DNA from: Epiperipatus broadwayi
Lineage: Eukaryota > Onychophora > Udeonychophora > Euonychophora > Peripatidae
DNA length: 64,000 nucleotides
Direction of reading: 5' to 3'
Assembly (NCBI GenBank): GCA_028023455.1
Contig: JAQFVV010000029.1
Coordinates: forward strand, 10,520,644 to 10,584,643
Positions within the stretch are counted from its first letter, which is position 1, and each line of letters begins with the position of its first letter. Of this stretch, positions 46,200-56,725 are shown in pieces. Below the pieces are notes generated by a model. The model worked only from the letters and a program-made list of their open reading frames with translations. It made no database searches and was not told where the DNA came from. Made by a program: the position numbers and the translations under genes.

Positions 46200-47411
46200 C
46201 TATTATTCACACTTAATGTTATATCCCCAATAAAAATTCTTTGTCTTCTTTTTCCCCAGTATTAATCATCATTACTTTTGATTTTTCTTCACTAAAATTA
46301 ATCCCCATCTCTTTACCTACCCTTGTGCATGTCCTAAGAATAATTTCCATATCTTCCCTTCTTTTTGTGCACAACAAGACATCATCCACAAGTAAAAGAC
46401 CCGATAATGTACATATTTCCTTGCCACCTATTAATGGTATATCTATCCCTCTTCCTAGTCCCTTCTATGGCTCTTTCTATTTCTCTCAAATACAGCAAAA
46501 ACAAAATACATGACATAGGGCATCCTTGCCTTAGTCCCATCCCATTTTTAACTTTAACTGATTTCATATTCCCTAATTGATATGTATAGTAATTATTTTT
46601 CAAATAAGATCCAATAAAGCTCTATCCATTCCAATTTACTAAACTTACCCATAATATATTTCTATTTACTCTATCATATGCCTTCTCTATATCTATAAAA
46701 ACCATGTATAACTGTCTATCTGTATTTCTATTCATATCCAACTATCTCTTATATGCCTATTCAATTGAAAACCTCCTTGCATTTTTCCCACTATATTATT
46801 TTTTTCCATCCATTTTGTGATCCTTCCAGCCACCATATATGCAAAAACTTTATAAAACATTAATGTTACCACTATCAGTCTATAATTACTTAACTTTCTA
46901 TGAATCTTACCCTTTCCTTTAAATAACAACCTTACTATCTTATTCTTGTATTACTCCAACTATCCAGAAAATCTCCCTTCTGTGCCATCTTATTAAAACA
47001 TGATAATAGTTTTAATTTTTCCCTGTCCTTAATTCATTACCATCTCCTCTACTCATACATCTAAACCTCTTGCCTTCCACTTTTCAATTTCTTCCCTGCC
47101 TCATTCAATTCATATTCTGTAAACCTAATATTTCCATTACTATATGCTTTTATGTTTGTTTTCACTCTGTCCTTTACATCTAATATTTTTTCTATATCCA
47201 TTACATACTTATTTAAGATTGTCTCTAATTCATCTCTAGAGTTACACTCTATTCCCTCATTATCTAGTAATGCTATTTCTCTTCCCCCTACATTCCTTCT
47301 TTTAATATATTTCCAAAATTTTTTATTCCCATCTCTACCACTTTTATTAATATCCATCAACAATTTACTATTTAATTTCATTCTCTCTCTATAATTATCT
47401 ATTTTGGCCAA
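46200..47411 (-). pseudogene. LINE A reverse transcriptase domain (interrupted)
   Basis: 47411-47061 is the connector (KFWKYIKRRN...IRFTEYELNEAGKKLKSG). 46929-46732 is the fingers region (KGKGKIHRKLSNYRLI, FAYMVAGRITKWMEKNNIV). 46603-46382 has GMGLRQGCPMSCILFLLYL (motif B region LRQGCPMS). At ~46380-46330 it reads SGLLLVDDVLLCTKRRED, the catalytic block with LVDD in place of the usual (Y/F)ADD. Both Asp are kept. Frameshifts lie between the pieces. Confidence 0.8.
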
Positions 47412-47824
47412 GTTTTCCTTTAAATATTTTTCCCATTTAACATTAACACCTTTTTCACTTTCTTAGTTCTTAATAGCACATTTATATTCTCAGCATGCTT
47501 TTCCCCTCACTTTTACATTTTTACTAACTCTTACTTTCTATTACTTGTATTCTTCTGAATATTCTCACCTAAAACCCTATTTGCCACTTTTTCTACTTCA
47601 CCACATCAGTCCTTATATTCATCCCCAAATAACTCTTCCATGGTTTCATCAACTTCTATTTTATATTATTCTTATAATTTATTCTCCATCTACATCTTTC
47701 ACTATCCTTTCTACTTTTATTACCCTTTTCCATCACATTACTAACCATTTATATTATAAAGAAATTATGATCACTATTACATACTCTCCTATATTATCAA
47801 ACATTTTAATTTTCCATACTTTAT

Positions 47825-48529
47825 TCATTCCTCTCTCTCTACTAATATATAATCTATTGTGTGAAATATATTATTTCTAGACCATGTGTATTGTCCCTCA
47901 TAAATATTTGATAAATTCCCAATGCTCAAATTCACTTTCTGACAAAAATTCTTCAAATGCTGTCCATTCTTGTTATCTACATCAGCAATTCCTTCAATAT
48001 GCCCATTCATATCCCCTATAACCATTATTCTCTTCCCCCCTTTTTTGATACTCTGTGTATCCTTAATTAGGCATTCATATATGCTACTGCTCCACTACAT
48101 TGTAGTTTGACTATCTCCAGTGGTTATATACATTATCCATTCTTGTCTTCCTAATCTTATCTCAAACCACAAATGCTCTTGACATTAAACAGTATTTAAA
48201 TATTTTTTTTGATATAACTCCTATACCACCATCCCTGTTTTTTTTTTTTTTTCTATTTTATATCCTGCTATACCAAGTCCGCCAATATGGATTCTTTTTC
48301 TTCTCTTAGATGTATTTCCATTACTGCTAGTACCTGCACTCTTTATTTTAATTGCTTTGTTTAATTCCAGCCACATTTCTGGTCTCGTACCTCGCATATT
48401 CAAATGTCCAATTTTAACAATTTCTTCTTTCCTAACTACTCTTTTATAAATTCTTTTGACTCTTTCTTCTCCATTATATTTAAAAATAACTTGCTTACTA
48501 TTAATTTTATAGACCCATTCCTTTCCCAC
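47825..48529 (-). pseudogene. LINE A endonuclease domain (AP-type, interrupted)
   Basis: The piece at 48529-48221 includes EEIVKIGHLNMRGTRPEMW and GGLGIAGYKIEKK, matching the N-terminal IxxxNxRG and (G)GVG(I/V) motifs of LINE endonucleases. The piece at 48025-47825 has MVIGDMNGHIEG (the catalytic GDxNxH motif), then QYTWSRNNIFHTIDYILV (the Tyr-Thr-Trp and Asp-Tyr-Ile/Val blocks). A ~200 bp degenerate stretch separates them. Confidence 0.75.
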
Positions 48530-48599
48530 ATCTACATTTATAATCTAAATTAGCTATCCTTTGTTTGTTTCTTACAACTCATTTCTTCTTCTTCTTTCT

Positions 48600-49240
48600 G
48601 AAAACACTGCCACTTAAAACCCCACCCCCTTTATAAGTTTCCCAAACTATATTCCTTTATAAATCAAATTCCCTAAAACTTCACTTCCTTGTTTTGCTAA
48701 GTGCAATCCATCTTTACTATATAACTTCCTCTTACTAACAAAAAAATCCCACACATCTACAATTATAACATCATTTCTCTCACATATTTTTTTTAATATC
48801 TCATTTATAGATCATGCCTTATCAAATATATAACTATTGTCAAATCTTGTTAATAATCCAACTATTCCCACTCTTCCTTTAATCTTACTCAAATTACTAA
48901 ACAATTCTATGTACTACTCTCTCTTATGGCTTCGACAAATTATTTGCCCCTACCATAACATACACATCTCTACTTCCTTGTTTCTTTACCTTATCTGTAA
49001 CATCTCTAATTTTAGCTCCAGGCAGAATACTCTTACATATTTGTTTCTATTTTCCCTTGCAATTATATCTCCATACTCTGTGACTAGCAAACCTCCTATC
49101 AATACTATCCCATAGTTTACTTACCCTACTTCATCCATAACATTCTCTACCACCTTCTGGACTTCCTTATCTACTTCTTTCTTATCATTTCTATTCAATA
49201 ATTCCTTTATCTGCTCACACATTGTCTGTAACACATGCGA
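48600..49240 (-). pseudogene. LINE A ORF1 relic, SGNH/GDSL esterase-like
   Basis: Minus-strand frames give a charged N-terminal helix (MCEQIKELLNRNDKKEVDKE, at ~49215-49160), then VYVMVGANNLSK (~48970-48940), which resembles the block III Gly-x-Asn motif of SGNH hydrolases. Next come KIKGRVGIVGLL and RNDVIIVDVWDFF, then SKDGLHLAKQGSEVLGNLI (~48720-48660), with the Asp-Gly-x-His catalytic signature (DGLHLS in the family). Stops and frame changes interrupt it. The nucleophilic serine block was not located with confidence. Confidence 0.55.
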
Positions 49241-49260
49241 GTATTGTAACTTTTGAAAGC

Positions 49261-49395
49261 GCTCAGCCTTATTTTATTTCTTTAACTGAAAAGATAAAAA
49301 ACCTGTCTTCAGCTGCGTATTAGCATGCAATTTAATCTATTGCTTTCATTGAAGTGAAGTATAAATCTCATATCTTTAAATCAATTATATAGATT
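49261..49395. other. Junction between LINE A4 5' end and Penelope P2 3' flank
   Basis: Short AT-rich stretch in which neither element can be assigned with confidence. Confidence 0.3.
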
Positions 49396-49539
49396 TATTA
49401 TATTTCACTTTGGATCACATTTTCCAAATAAAATTTTAATTTTGAAATATAGATATATATTATATTTAATGTTTTCATGGTTATATGATGTAGATAAAAA
49501 ATATTTTTGGGTACAAACCGTGTATTATTTTGCATTACA

Positions 49540-49590
49540 ATCCGATATTTCGATGGACTAGCAACTGCCATTATCAAGGTTAACTTTTGA
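49540..49590 (-). ncRNA. Hammerhead relic just 3' of Penelope P2
   Basis: The minus strand has CCTTGATAATGG...CCATCGAAATATCGG. It resembles a hammerhead with TTGATAA in place of CTGATGA (C3 and G8 both changed), a TGG/CCA stem II, GAAA, short stem III ATAT and a C17-GG junction pairing with CC. It lies immediately after the GIY-YIG frame, where Penelope pLTRs carry hammerheads. The core substitutions predict loss of activity. Confidence 0.35.
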
Positions 49591-50075
49591 AAGAACAATC
49601 ATTCGATCTCAAACAATAACATGACTCAGTGCGAGATGAGAGCTGAGATTCAACTTGAAGTAGTTCAGCATGCACAATATGAGGCTTATCAAAATGTTTA
49701 TTCCCCTCAGTTTTTTTACCTATTAATTTCAAGTTAATATTAGATAAAATGAGAGGTTTCCACATAGCTGGAATATGTTGTGCTTCATCAGCCCTATTTA
49801 AACCAGTAGGTCTCTTTAATATTTCAATTGATTCTCTCATGGTTCTTAAATCATATCTTTCCAAATTAGCAAGTATTTTGGTATTGTCAAAATCAGATTT
49901 GTGACCAATTTCTAAAAAATGGGAAGTAAAAACTGATGTGCTAATTTTTTGACTAAAAGCATTTCTATGTTCCTTAATTCTGACATTTATTCATCTATTA
50001 GACTGACCCACATAGCTTCTTGAGCACTGCAAACATGGAATTTCATAAACTCCTTGGTGTTCCAAAATATTCTGT
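49580..50075 (-). pseudogene. Penelope-like element P2: GIY-YIG C-terminus
   Basis: Reading down from ~50075: QGVYEIPCLQCSRSYVGQSN, one stop, then INVRIKEHRNAFSQK, SVFTSHFLEIGHKSDFDNTK and a tail (LERYDLRTMRESIEILKRPT). This is the canonical GIY-YIG of Penelope (GVYEIPC..C...YVGQT.R....R..EH). It contains the paired Cys before the YVG and the conserved Arg and Glu-His. The sequence is clearly different from P1, so this is another lineage. The RT is absent upstream, and one in-frame TGA interrupts the domain. Confidence 0.8.
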
Positions 50076-50110
50076 CTTTAGGTTTATATAAAAAATCACC
50101 CTTTTGACTA

Positions 50111-53100
50111 GATCCAAATAGGTTTACTAAATCAATTTTTGAAAAATTTTAAATTAAGGGAAAACTTAAATAGTATAAATGCTATGTAATGTTGATAAAA
50201 TTTTAAAATTTTGTTAAAATAAAGTTGAGTTGTAAATGTATAAAAAACTATGTTAATATGTTAAAATTATAAATGATTTTTGTATGGTTATGAAAACTGG
50301 CCATAGTGAAATAATATAGTAAAAGTCCTAATAAACAAAGTGCTAAAAGCTAATTTTTAAAATAATGACTTAAAATGAAATAAGCTAATGTATTATAAAT
50401 AAAAATTAGATTTAATATTTATATTATAAATTATTTATTAAAAGTCTAATATTTTGTGGTAGACAAATGTATTTAATTTGTTACTGCTTAAATAATTTCA
50501 AAATTTACTATTCCAAATTGTATTATTATATTTTATTATTTTTTATAATATAATATTTTTGTAATAAAATGTTTAAGATAATTCTGCTTTAGACTTTAGA
50601 CAGTAATTATAAAAAATTGCTACATATTGTTTGTTTTTTAAATCATGTGACCAACAAATACACATACTTTTGTGCTTACAAAGTTTCTAAAAATAAGTTT
50701 CAAAATTACTTTTAGAATTGTTTTAAAAATTGAAACATTTGTGTATCATAAAAATAAATGTTAGGAAAATTATTTAATTAGGTAGCTTTAAAATAAGTGT
50801 AGTCAGTAAAGTTGGCTTTTAAAAATAGATACATTAAAATTAAATATTGGATAAATTAATAAAATATTATTTTAAAAATGTTATTTTAAAGTGTTTAATT
50901 TGTTAAGTGAAAGTATAAAATTAATTTAGATTAAAATTTTTGTAATAATATTTAATATTTTAGTATGAGTCATAAATTTTATTTCTAACTTTTAATAACA
51001 AACTTAACAAATATGTAAATTAGATCATAAGTTGAAGATTAAATAACCAATCATATTGTAGGTTAAATCAGGTATAAATGTAGATGCTCTTACTTACTTA
51101 CTTCTTATTAACTTGTTAACTTATTATCTTATTTTCAATATTATTATCATATATCAATATCAAAATATTACTTAGTCTACTTCTTAATATTGTTATTTTT
51201 TAAGAAGTTTTGAAAGATTATCAATTTACTAAGTTAAAGTAATAATGCAGCCTTAAATTAATAAATTCTCTACTAGTTATTTTTATTGAAGCTTAAGTCA
51301 ACTTCATAGTAAAATATGGATTTAATACCAGAGATAATATGTTTAAAAGAATTAATGACAAAAATGCAGCTGATAAAGAAAAGGATAGTTTTAAATGTAT
51401 TTGGGTACTTTGGATATTTGCAAGAGTGTCATGTGGAAATAATTTTCAAAGAACTAGCATATTTATGCATTATATTTTAAAAATCTTAAAGACTTTATTT
51501 GGATGATAAAGAATTATCTGAAAACTTAAAAAGATAGTATTTCTTAAAAAACTGAGAAAATGAATTTAATATTGAACCTATAAGGAAAATATACCATTTA
51601 TACTTACATTAGTACTGCATAGTTGATGTTTTGTTTTTTTTTGAAAAAAGTTGAAGTGAATCTTTTAAGTCTTTCTTGAAAAAAATTATTAAAAAGAAAA
51701 ACCGACATTATTACAGATATAATTTTTATGACAAAGTATTGTTGAAAATACCATAAATTATTTAATATTATAAAAATTGTTTTTTTTAATTATTCATCAG
51801 AAAAAAAGAAATAAATGGATAATTAAAAGAATAAATATTATCCTGACTGAAAAATATACCATTATAAAAAACTATATATCTGCATTACTATAAAATAATA
51901 TTTTGAATGGAATATAAAAATGCGAATTTTCCATGAAAATACATATGGATTTATAAGAGCAGATAATGATGCATCTGAAGCCGGTAAAATACATGTGAAC
52001 AGGAAAACATCCAGAGCTTACTTATAAAAATATTTTTCAAGTGATCACCTTAATAATTGCTACAGACAATGGACTGTAATTTATAGATGTTCATAAACAG
52101 GATTAATAATTAATATTCAAAAATTATTTGGATTTAAGTCGACTTCATTTATTTATTTTTTATTTGTGAGCAATCGCACTGAGGAGAAAAAAGTTTTTGT
52201 GTTTAAAACTTCTGGATGGTAGCATCACTTAGCAACAACATGCGAGGGAACTTTTATGAAAATATTGAAAAGAAGAAAGAGACTTTTTAAAATTGAACTT
52301 TATGAAGAGAAAAATGAATTGGAATTTAGTAACAATAGTTTTTTTTTATCATTTTACATACTAATTGTAGTATTAAGTTTTACTAGTGTTAGGGTAGGGA
52401 AAATTACACTTAAATATTTTTATTTATTCTAACAAAATTAATATTTTAAAAAATATTTTAATATTTTGTAAAGTTTTTCCTAAACATTTTAAGACGTAAT
52501 AGTGTTACATTGGATGATTGTTATTATTAATTAATATGTTTTCTTATGTTAAATATTGGACCCGAAAACATCTATTATAGTGACTGACAAGTGTAGCATT
52601 ACTAGGTAAACTTTATAAAATTTATTAATTTTGTATGATGTATATTTTATTGTTATTTTCTAGATTTGCTTGGAATATTTTTATAATATTGCTTTGTCAT
52701 ATGAATGTATAACGTGTGTGTGCATTAATTACACATAAAACTTTATTATTCTAAATATAAGCCATGATTTTAGAAAGATATGCATACATTTTCTTTTATA
52801 TTACCAATGTAATATAATTTATTGATACTCATAATTTTATATGATTGTTTAATGGATGAACCCTACTTTTGGAAATATTTTGAATATTGATTTTAATATT
52901 TTAAAACAAAATCATTTGTATTTTTTATTGCTGAGTTTTAAAAGTGAATAAAACCTTTTCTTGTAGTAGTTTTTAGATTGTTAAAGTCATATGCGAATTT
53001 TGTTTGTTATTTAGAGTAATGCTAGTTATTTTTGTGCTGTAGGTTAAATCTATTGTGAAGTTTTAATCGATAGTGGCTTGAGGATTATGCAAGAAAACCT

Positions 53101-53524
53101 TTGGATGCTTATATGTAAGATCTATGGAGATAATAGGAAAGTAACCTATATTATTAATAATTTATGCAAGTACAGATAATGTAGCCCTGTGTCTTGTATA
53201 TATTTTCCATGGACAATGTTTTTCTTGATATTTTGTATTTTAAAATGTTCGAGTGAGTGCTGAATAAATAGCCTGAACATTATTATTATATTTGAGGGTA
53301 TTAGACAGAAAAGTTATATCTATTTGTTCCCACTGTTTCCATGTAGATTATCCAATATATTTTATACTACTGAGGCTTTACTGTAGTTATTTCTTCAGGT
53401 TCTATGCATCATATCGCTATCTTAATTTCAACAGTTATTGCATTGTATTTTATGAAAGAAAATAATGAATAATTTTGAATTGTAGTATTGTTATTTTGAA
53501 AGCAGAAAAGTAATATCATATAAC
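50111..53524. other. No recognisable gene
   Basis: Very AT-rich. A short coding-like piece on the plus strand near 51920-52025 (MRIFHENTYGFIRADNDASE...HVNRKTSRAYL) has no recognised family. Part of the interval may be the decayed 5' portion of the plus-strand Penelope copy that ends at 53.8 kb. Confidence 0.3.
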
Positions 53525-53529
53525 AAATT

Positions 53530-53781
53530 TTTTGTGACTGTATGCTATCATATATAGGTGAATCTAGATGCAGTATTGAGAAGAGATTGAGGGAGCATGA
53601 ATTGTTATATAAGCATGTAAAAAGTAAAAATAATGGTGATTTAATGTCTCCTTCAGTTTTCTTTGATTATGAAAAAATATGTAAATATAAATTTAAATTT
53701 GATTTTGAAAATGTGAAAATTCTTCATGAAGAGAAAAACCATAATAAAAGAAAAATTAAGGAGGCAATTTTTTATAAATAG
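53530..53781 (+). pseudogene. Penelope-like element P3: GIY-YIG C-terminus
   Basis: An open frame of about 84 codons starts with SYIGESRCSIEKRLREHELL, the (Y)-x-G-x-[ST]-x-R-x2-x-R-x-x-EH core of Penelope GIY-YIG endonucleases. It ends with VKILHEEKNHNKRKIKEAIF, the conserved ERKxxEAxxI tail of these proteins, before a stop at 53779. The GIY half lies upstream out of frame (DCML...). It is a third lineage, distinct from P1 and P2, on the plus strand, antisense to the SH3 gene. Confidence 0.7.
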
Positions 53782-54039
53782 GAATAAAATGCACTTAATA
53801 AATAGACAAGCTGCTAACATTAAATATGAGATTTGTGGGATTTTAATTGATGACGTTTGCTTCCACTTTGTTTTTTGTTTTTAATTTAATGGCAATTGAG
53901 GCAGGTTTAAGAAATTAACTGAAGTACTTCTGTGGATTTAAGGATTGTTTATAATAGTTTATTACCAGTAAATTTATTATTTTTATTATAATTACAATTT
54001 TGTTTTAATTAACGGATATTTTATTTATATTATATATAT

Positions 54040-54512
54040 ATTACAAAAAAATCAAGTCAGATATCACATGCCCTAATTTAATAAGCTTGTATTATAAATG
54101 TTATATATAGAGCTTGCAAATAAACTCTTAACAAGCTTTACAGAATATCCCCAATTCCAGACCGGTTTCTGCTATTGGCATCCTCAGTGAGGTGCTAGGA
54201 TATTCTAGCATTAGATTAAAAATACCAGGACAAGCCCAGAACTTTTATCTAATGTATAACTATTAAGTAGAAAATCTGAAATTTTTAGACATCCATATGT
54301 CTTCCAATCTAGCTATCTAACTTAAAAAGCCATATGGGACTGAACTAAGTTCTGATACACCATATATTAATAGCTTTAGCAACATAAAATCACCAAAGGC
54401 TTAATAGCAAAAATAAAATTACAAAAAAATCAAGTCAGATGTCACATGACCTAATTTAATAAGCTTATATTACAAATGTTATATAAATAAGCTCTTAACA
54501 AACTTTACATTT
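54040..54512 (-). repeat. Family Y3: tandem partial dimer (period ~380 bp) with a hammerhead
   Basis: Direct repeats of ~100 bp (54040-54142 and 54420-54512) share TTACAAAAAAATCAAGTCAG, CACATG, CTAATTTAATAAGCTT and CTCTTAACAA. The intervening unit resembles family Y (AAAAATACC, AGTGGAAAATCTGAAATTT-like and ACATCCATATG blocks). It is a 1.25-unit head-to-tail array with a ribozyme, as expected of a retrozyme-like or pLTR dimer. It lies immediately downstream (exon-distal side) of the 54.6 kb exon in the large intron. Confidence 0.75.
54153..54193 (-). ncRNA. Hammerhead ribozyme, family Y3
   Basis: The minus strand has CTGAGGA (54187-54181), stem II TGC-CAATA-GCA, GAAA (54169-54166), palindromic stem III ACCGGT (54166-54161) and cleavage after C54160. 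Stem I begins ACTCC... with three good pairs (CA/TG plus a wobble), then two C-A mismatches. The catalytic core is complete. Stem II and III sequences differ from family Y while remaining paired. Confidence 0.75.
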
Positions 54513-54627
54513 TAATTATATATGTAAAATTACAAAAGATACATGCTAATTATTAATATAATATATTTAATTGCTACTTAGGTCAAGGGGGAGGGGTATA
54601 GTAATTTTTGAATTACATTAAACTTAC

Positions 54628-54890
54628 CAGAAGGATTTTTTTCAATAACATCTACTATTTGATCCTTTTTAAGTGGTAAGTCTCCAATTTTGTTGCTTGC
54701 ATAATTACAAATAACACGATAGTATTGACCAATAGAAGAATCATCAGAATGTTGACCACTTCCTTTACTTGATGTTGAAATATCATCAAGATGATCTATG
54801 TCATGGAAAGAATTGAATCTTAAATGGTCCATTATATTCTCTCCTTCGGTGAGATGGTTGGATTGTGAATATTGTGATATAGACTTGGGA
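54628..54890 (-). CDS. SH3PXD2: SH3PXD2/p47phox-like gene: linker plus first part of SH3-1 (exon)
   Basis: This is an internal coding exon of 263 bp. It is bounded by a pyrimidine-rich acceptor ending in TTTTGCAG (minus strand, 54898-54891) and a donor GTAAGT beginning at 54627. It opens with the last base of a split codon, has 87 open codons, and ends with one base of a glycine codon. The first ~55 residues are polar and acidic, rich in Ser, Asp and His, as expected of a linker. Then an SH3 domain begins: YYRVICNYAS, the acidic PLKKDQIVDVIEKNPSG turn, and the split glycine that leads into WW in the next exon. The DVIEKN-x-SGWW signature is typical of p47phox and Tks adaptors, which bind proline-rich partners to organise NADPH oxidase or invadopodia at membranes. 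The expected PX domain would lie upstream, beyond 54890, and was not found. The family call rests on motif memory, not on a search. Confidence 0.78.
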
Positions 54891-55159
54891 CTGCAAAAGA
54901 ATAAATATAACAAAATATAAACAATAAGGCATATGAATATTTTAAATGAAATCAATGCTTAGAATACTAGCAAAAGCCATATGGTTTATAAAAGTTCAGA
55001 TATATTGCTTATATAAGTCCACAAGCAAACAATTCTTACTTTTTATACAATTAAAAATACTAACATGAAAAATGCAATGATAATATAAAACCAAAATGTA
55101 CTGCATTAAGTACTAAATATTTATTTAGCATATGGTATCAGCATATCAAATTTCAATAA
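54891..55159. other. Intron upstream of the 54.6 kb exon
   Basis: AT-rich; the acceptor tract of the exon is at its start. Nothing else recognised. Confidence 0.4.
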
Positions 55160-56257
55160 CAACAGTCATTAATCAATCAACAGCCACCTCTTCCAGATTA
55201 TGTAAAGCAAAAATTCCAACAGGGGTCTGATAAATTGGACACTCCTTGTAAACAGGTATCATAATTTGTGGTCTTTGCATTCATTGTATGGAGGAACTAT
55301 AAATTCCCATTGGCATAACATATAATTACATATACTCTGGCCCATTCTCATTCTGATAATCTTTGTCCAAAGTTTTATTGAAATTGAAAAATCACATACT
55401 TGGTGGGTAGGGTTTGATCAGAATGAGATTAATGGAGTGATTTGATAGCTCAGCAAGCATGATGAACTCTCTGTCAGTTGCCAACTTGTGTTGATGATTA
55501 GCTGGCGGATATGTGAAAGTATAAAAAACATTCTTCAAGTGTTGATTTAAGAGTGCCAGAGATTATATGCAGAGTTTCATTGATCTGTGCATCTACAAGG
55601 TTAGTGTGAGCAATTCAGTAACCACAGAATAAATGAGTTCTAAATCAAAAAGTCTAAGGATGTCAGTATTAGAATCCCATGTGATACTTGCAAGTTTGGA
55701 GTTGATATTAATTCTGATGGCAAGTTTCTTCTTTATGACTATAAGATGGGGTTTAAAGGGAAGAGTGCAATATAATTTAATTCCCAAGTATTTTGGGTGT
55801 GATTCATTTTTGACTTTGTAGTTATATACATTTATATTGGGTTTTTAACCAGATTATTGTTGATGTTGAACACAAACTGATTTCTCTGAATTTGGTTAGA
55901 GATGCCAAAAAGTGAAATGATAATACTTTTAAATCAGAGTTAGCTTTCATTCTATTTCACTGAAGTGTAACCTCTGAAAGTAAGGGCCAATTCATAAGCA
56001 TAGATGAAATTTTTTGAAGCTGTATTATAAAGATAGTACACCAGCTGAAAAGGAGAGAGGGGAGAATTGATTGCTGTGAAAGACCATTTTCAGATGAGTA
56101 TGTGCAGGTGTAGTCACCAAGGATAGCCCTAAATTTCCTATCCCTGAAACTATTTTCTAAGAGTATAAATATAGATTTGTATTTGATAATCTTGCTTAAT
56201 TTGTAAATCAGCTCCTTCATCCAAACAGTATCAAAAGCAGAACTACAAATAATGGTT

Positions 56258-56725
56258 ATTAAAACAGGCAAAACTCTCTATACGTATTGACACTCAGTAC
56301 CAGCCAGAGTAATCAATGGATGCCAGAAGCTTGTGCATAAAATCCCCATCTAGTGCCTACTCATCCAATATCCACAGATAATTTCTGGTTTCTGGCCTTT
56401 GTCAGTGAGGAGCCTTGGATCTGAGAGCACTGCATCTAGATCTTAGATCTAGGTGCAGTGCTCTCACTACTCATCCAATATCACCAGACTAGTTTCTGGC
56501 TTGTGGCCTTCATCAGTGAGGGGCCTTGGATCTGACAGCACTGCACTTAGAAGCCAGAAACTAGTCTGGGGATATTGGATGAGTAGGCATTAGATGGGGA
56601 TTTTATGCACAAGCCTTTTGTCATCCATTGATTACTCTGGCTTGTATTGAGTGGCAATACATATAGAAAGTTTTGCTGTTTTAATAACAGTTATAAGAAA
56701 GTATAAGAAATGGTGATCATGTGAT
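56258..56725. mobile_element. Family X, copy X7 (full foldback inside the LINE)
   Basis: A 468 bp copy with the left end TTAAAACAGGCAAAACTCTC and the right extension ending GATCATGTGAT. Flanking 14 bp duplications (ACAAATAATGGTTA at 56244-56257, ACAATTAATGGTAC at 56726-56739) differ at two or three positions. It holds three partial or complete ribozyme regions, so the centre is itself duplicated. LINE coding sequence resumes on both sides, proving insertion. Confidence 0.8.
56479..56524 (-). ncRNA. Hammerhead ribozyme, family X (best copy)
   Basis: The minus strand has CTGATGA (56516-56510), an A-A mismatch, stem II GGC-CACAA-GCC, GAAA (56496-56493), palindromic stem III ACTAGT and cleavage after C56487 (GTC). 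Stem I pairs CTCA with TGG(T) through three pairs, then a mismatch. In consensus copies stem I extends to six pairs (TCCTCA/TGGGGA). All core nucleotides are conserved; only the first stem II pair is unusual. Confidence 0.72.

Larger units (their letters stand above)
45060..49260 (-). mobile_element. LINE A, longest copy A4 (CR1-like, ~4.2 kb)
   Basis: The minus strand carries, in LINE order, an esterase-like ORF1 (49230-48600), an apurinic-type endonuclease (48529-47825), a linker (47411-47061), an RT (46930-46210) and a C-terminal domain shared with copies A2 and A3 (45740-45104). An SGNH-esterase ORF1 is known from CR1-clade elements, and the endonuclease and RT blocks fit a CR1/L2-type LINE. 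Many stops and frameshifts show it is dead. Copies A2, A3 and A4 share the C-terminal domain at high similarity. Confidence 0.8.

Noticed and set aside
47545-47880. 111-codon plus-strand frame
   Set aside because: Opposite-strand shadow of the LINE A endonuclease region; no domain and T/C-rich composition expected from the antisense of A-rich coding DNA.
48837-49115. 92-codon plus-strand frame
   Set aside because: Antisense shadow of the LINE A esterase-like ORF1.
54898-54955. Start methionine at 54955 for the SH3 exon frame
   Set aside because: The first 22 codons of that open frame lie in the pyrimidine tract and intron upstream of the acceptor AG; the exon begins at 54890.
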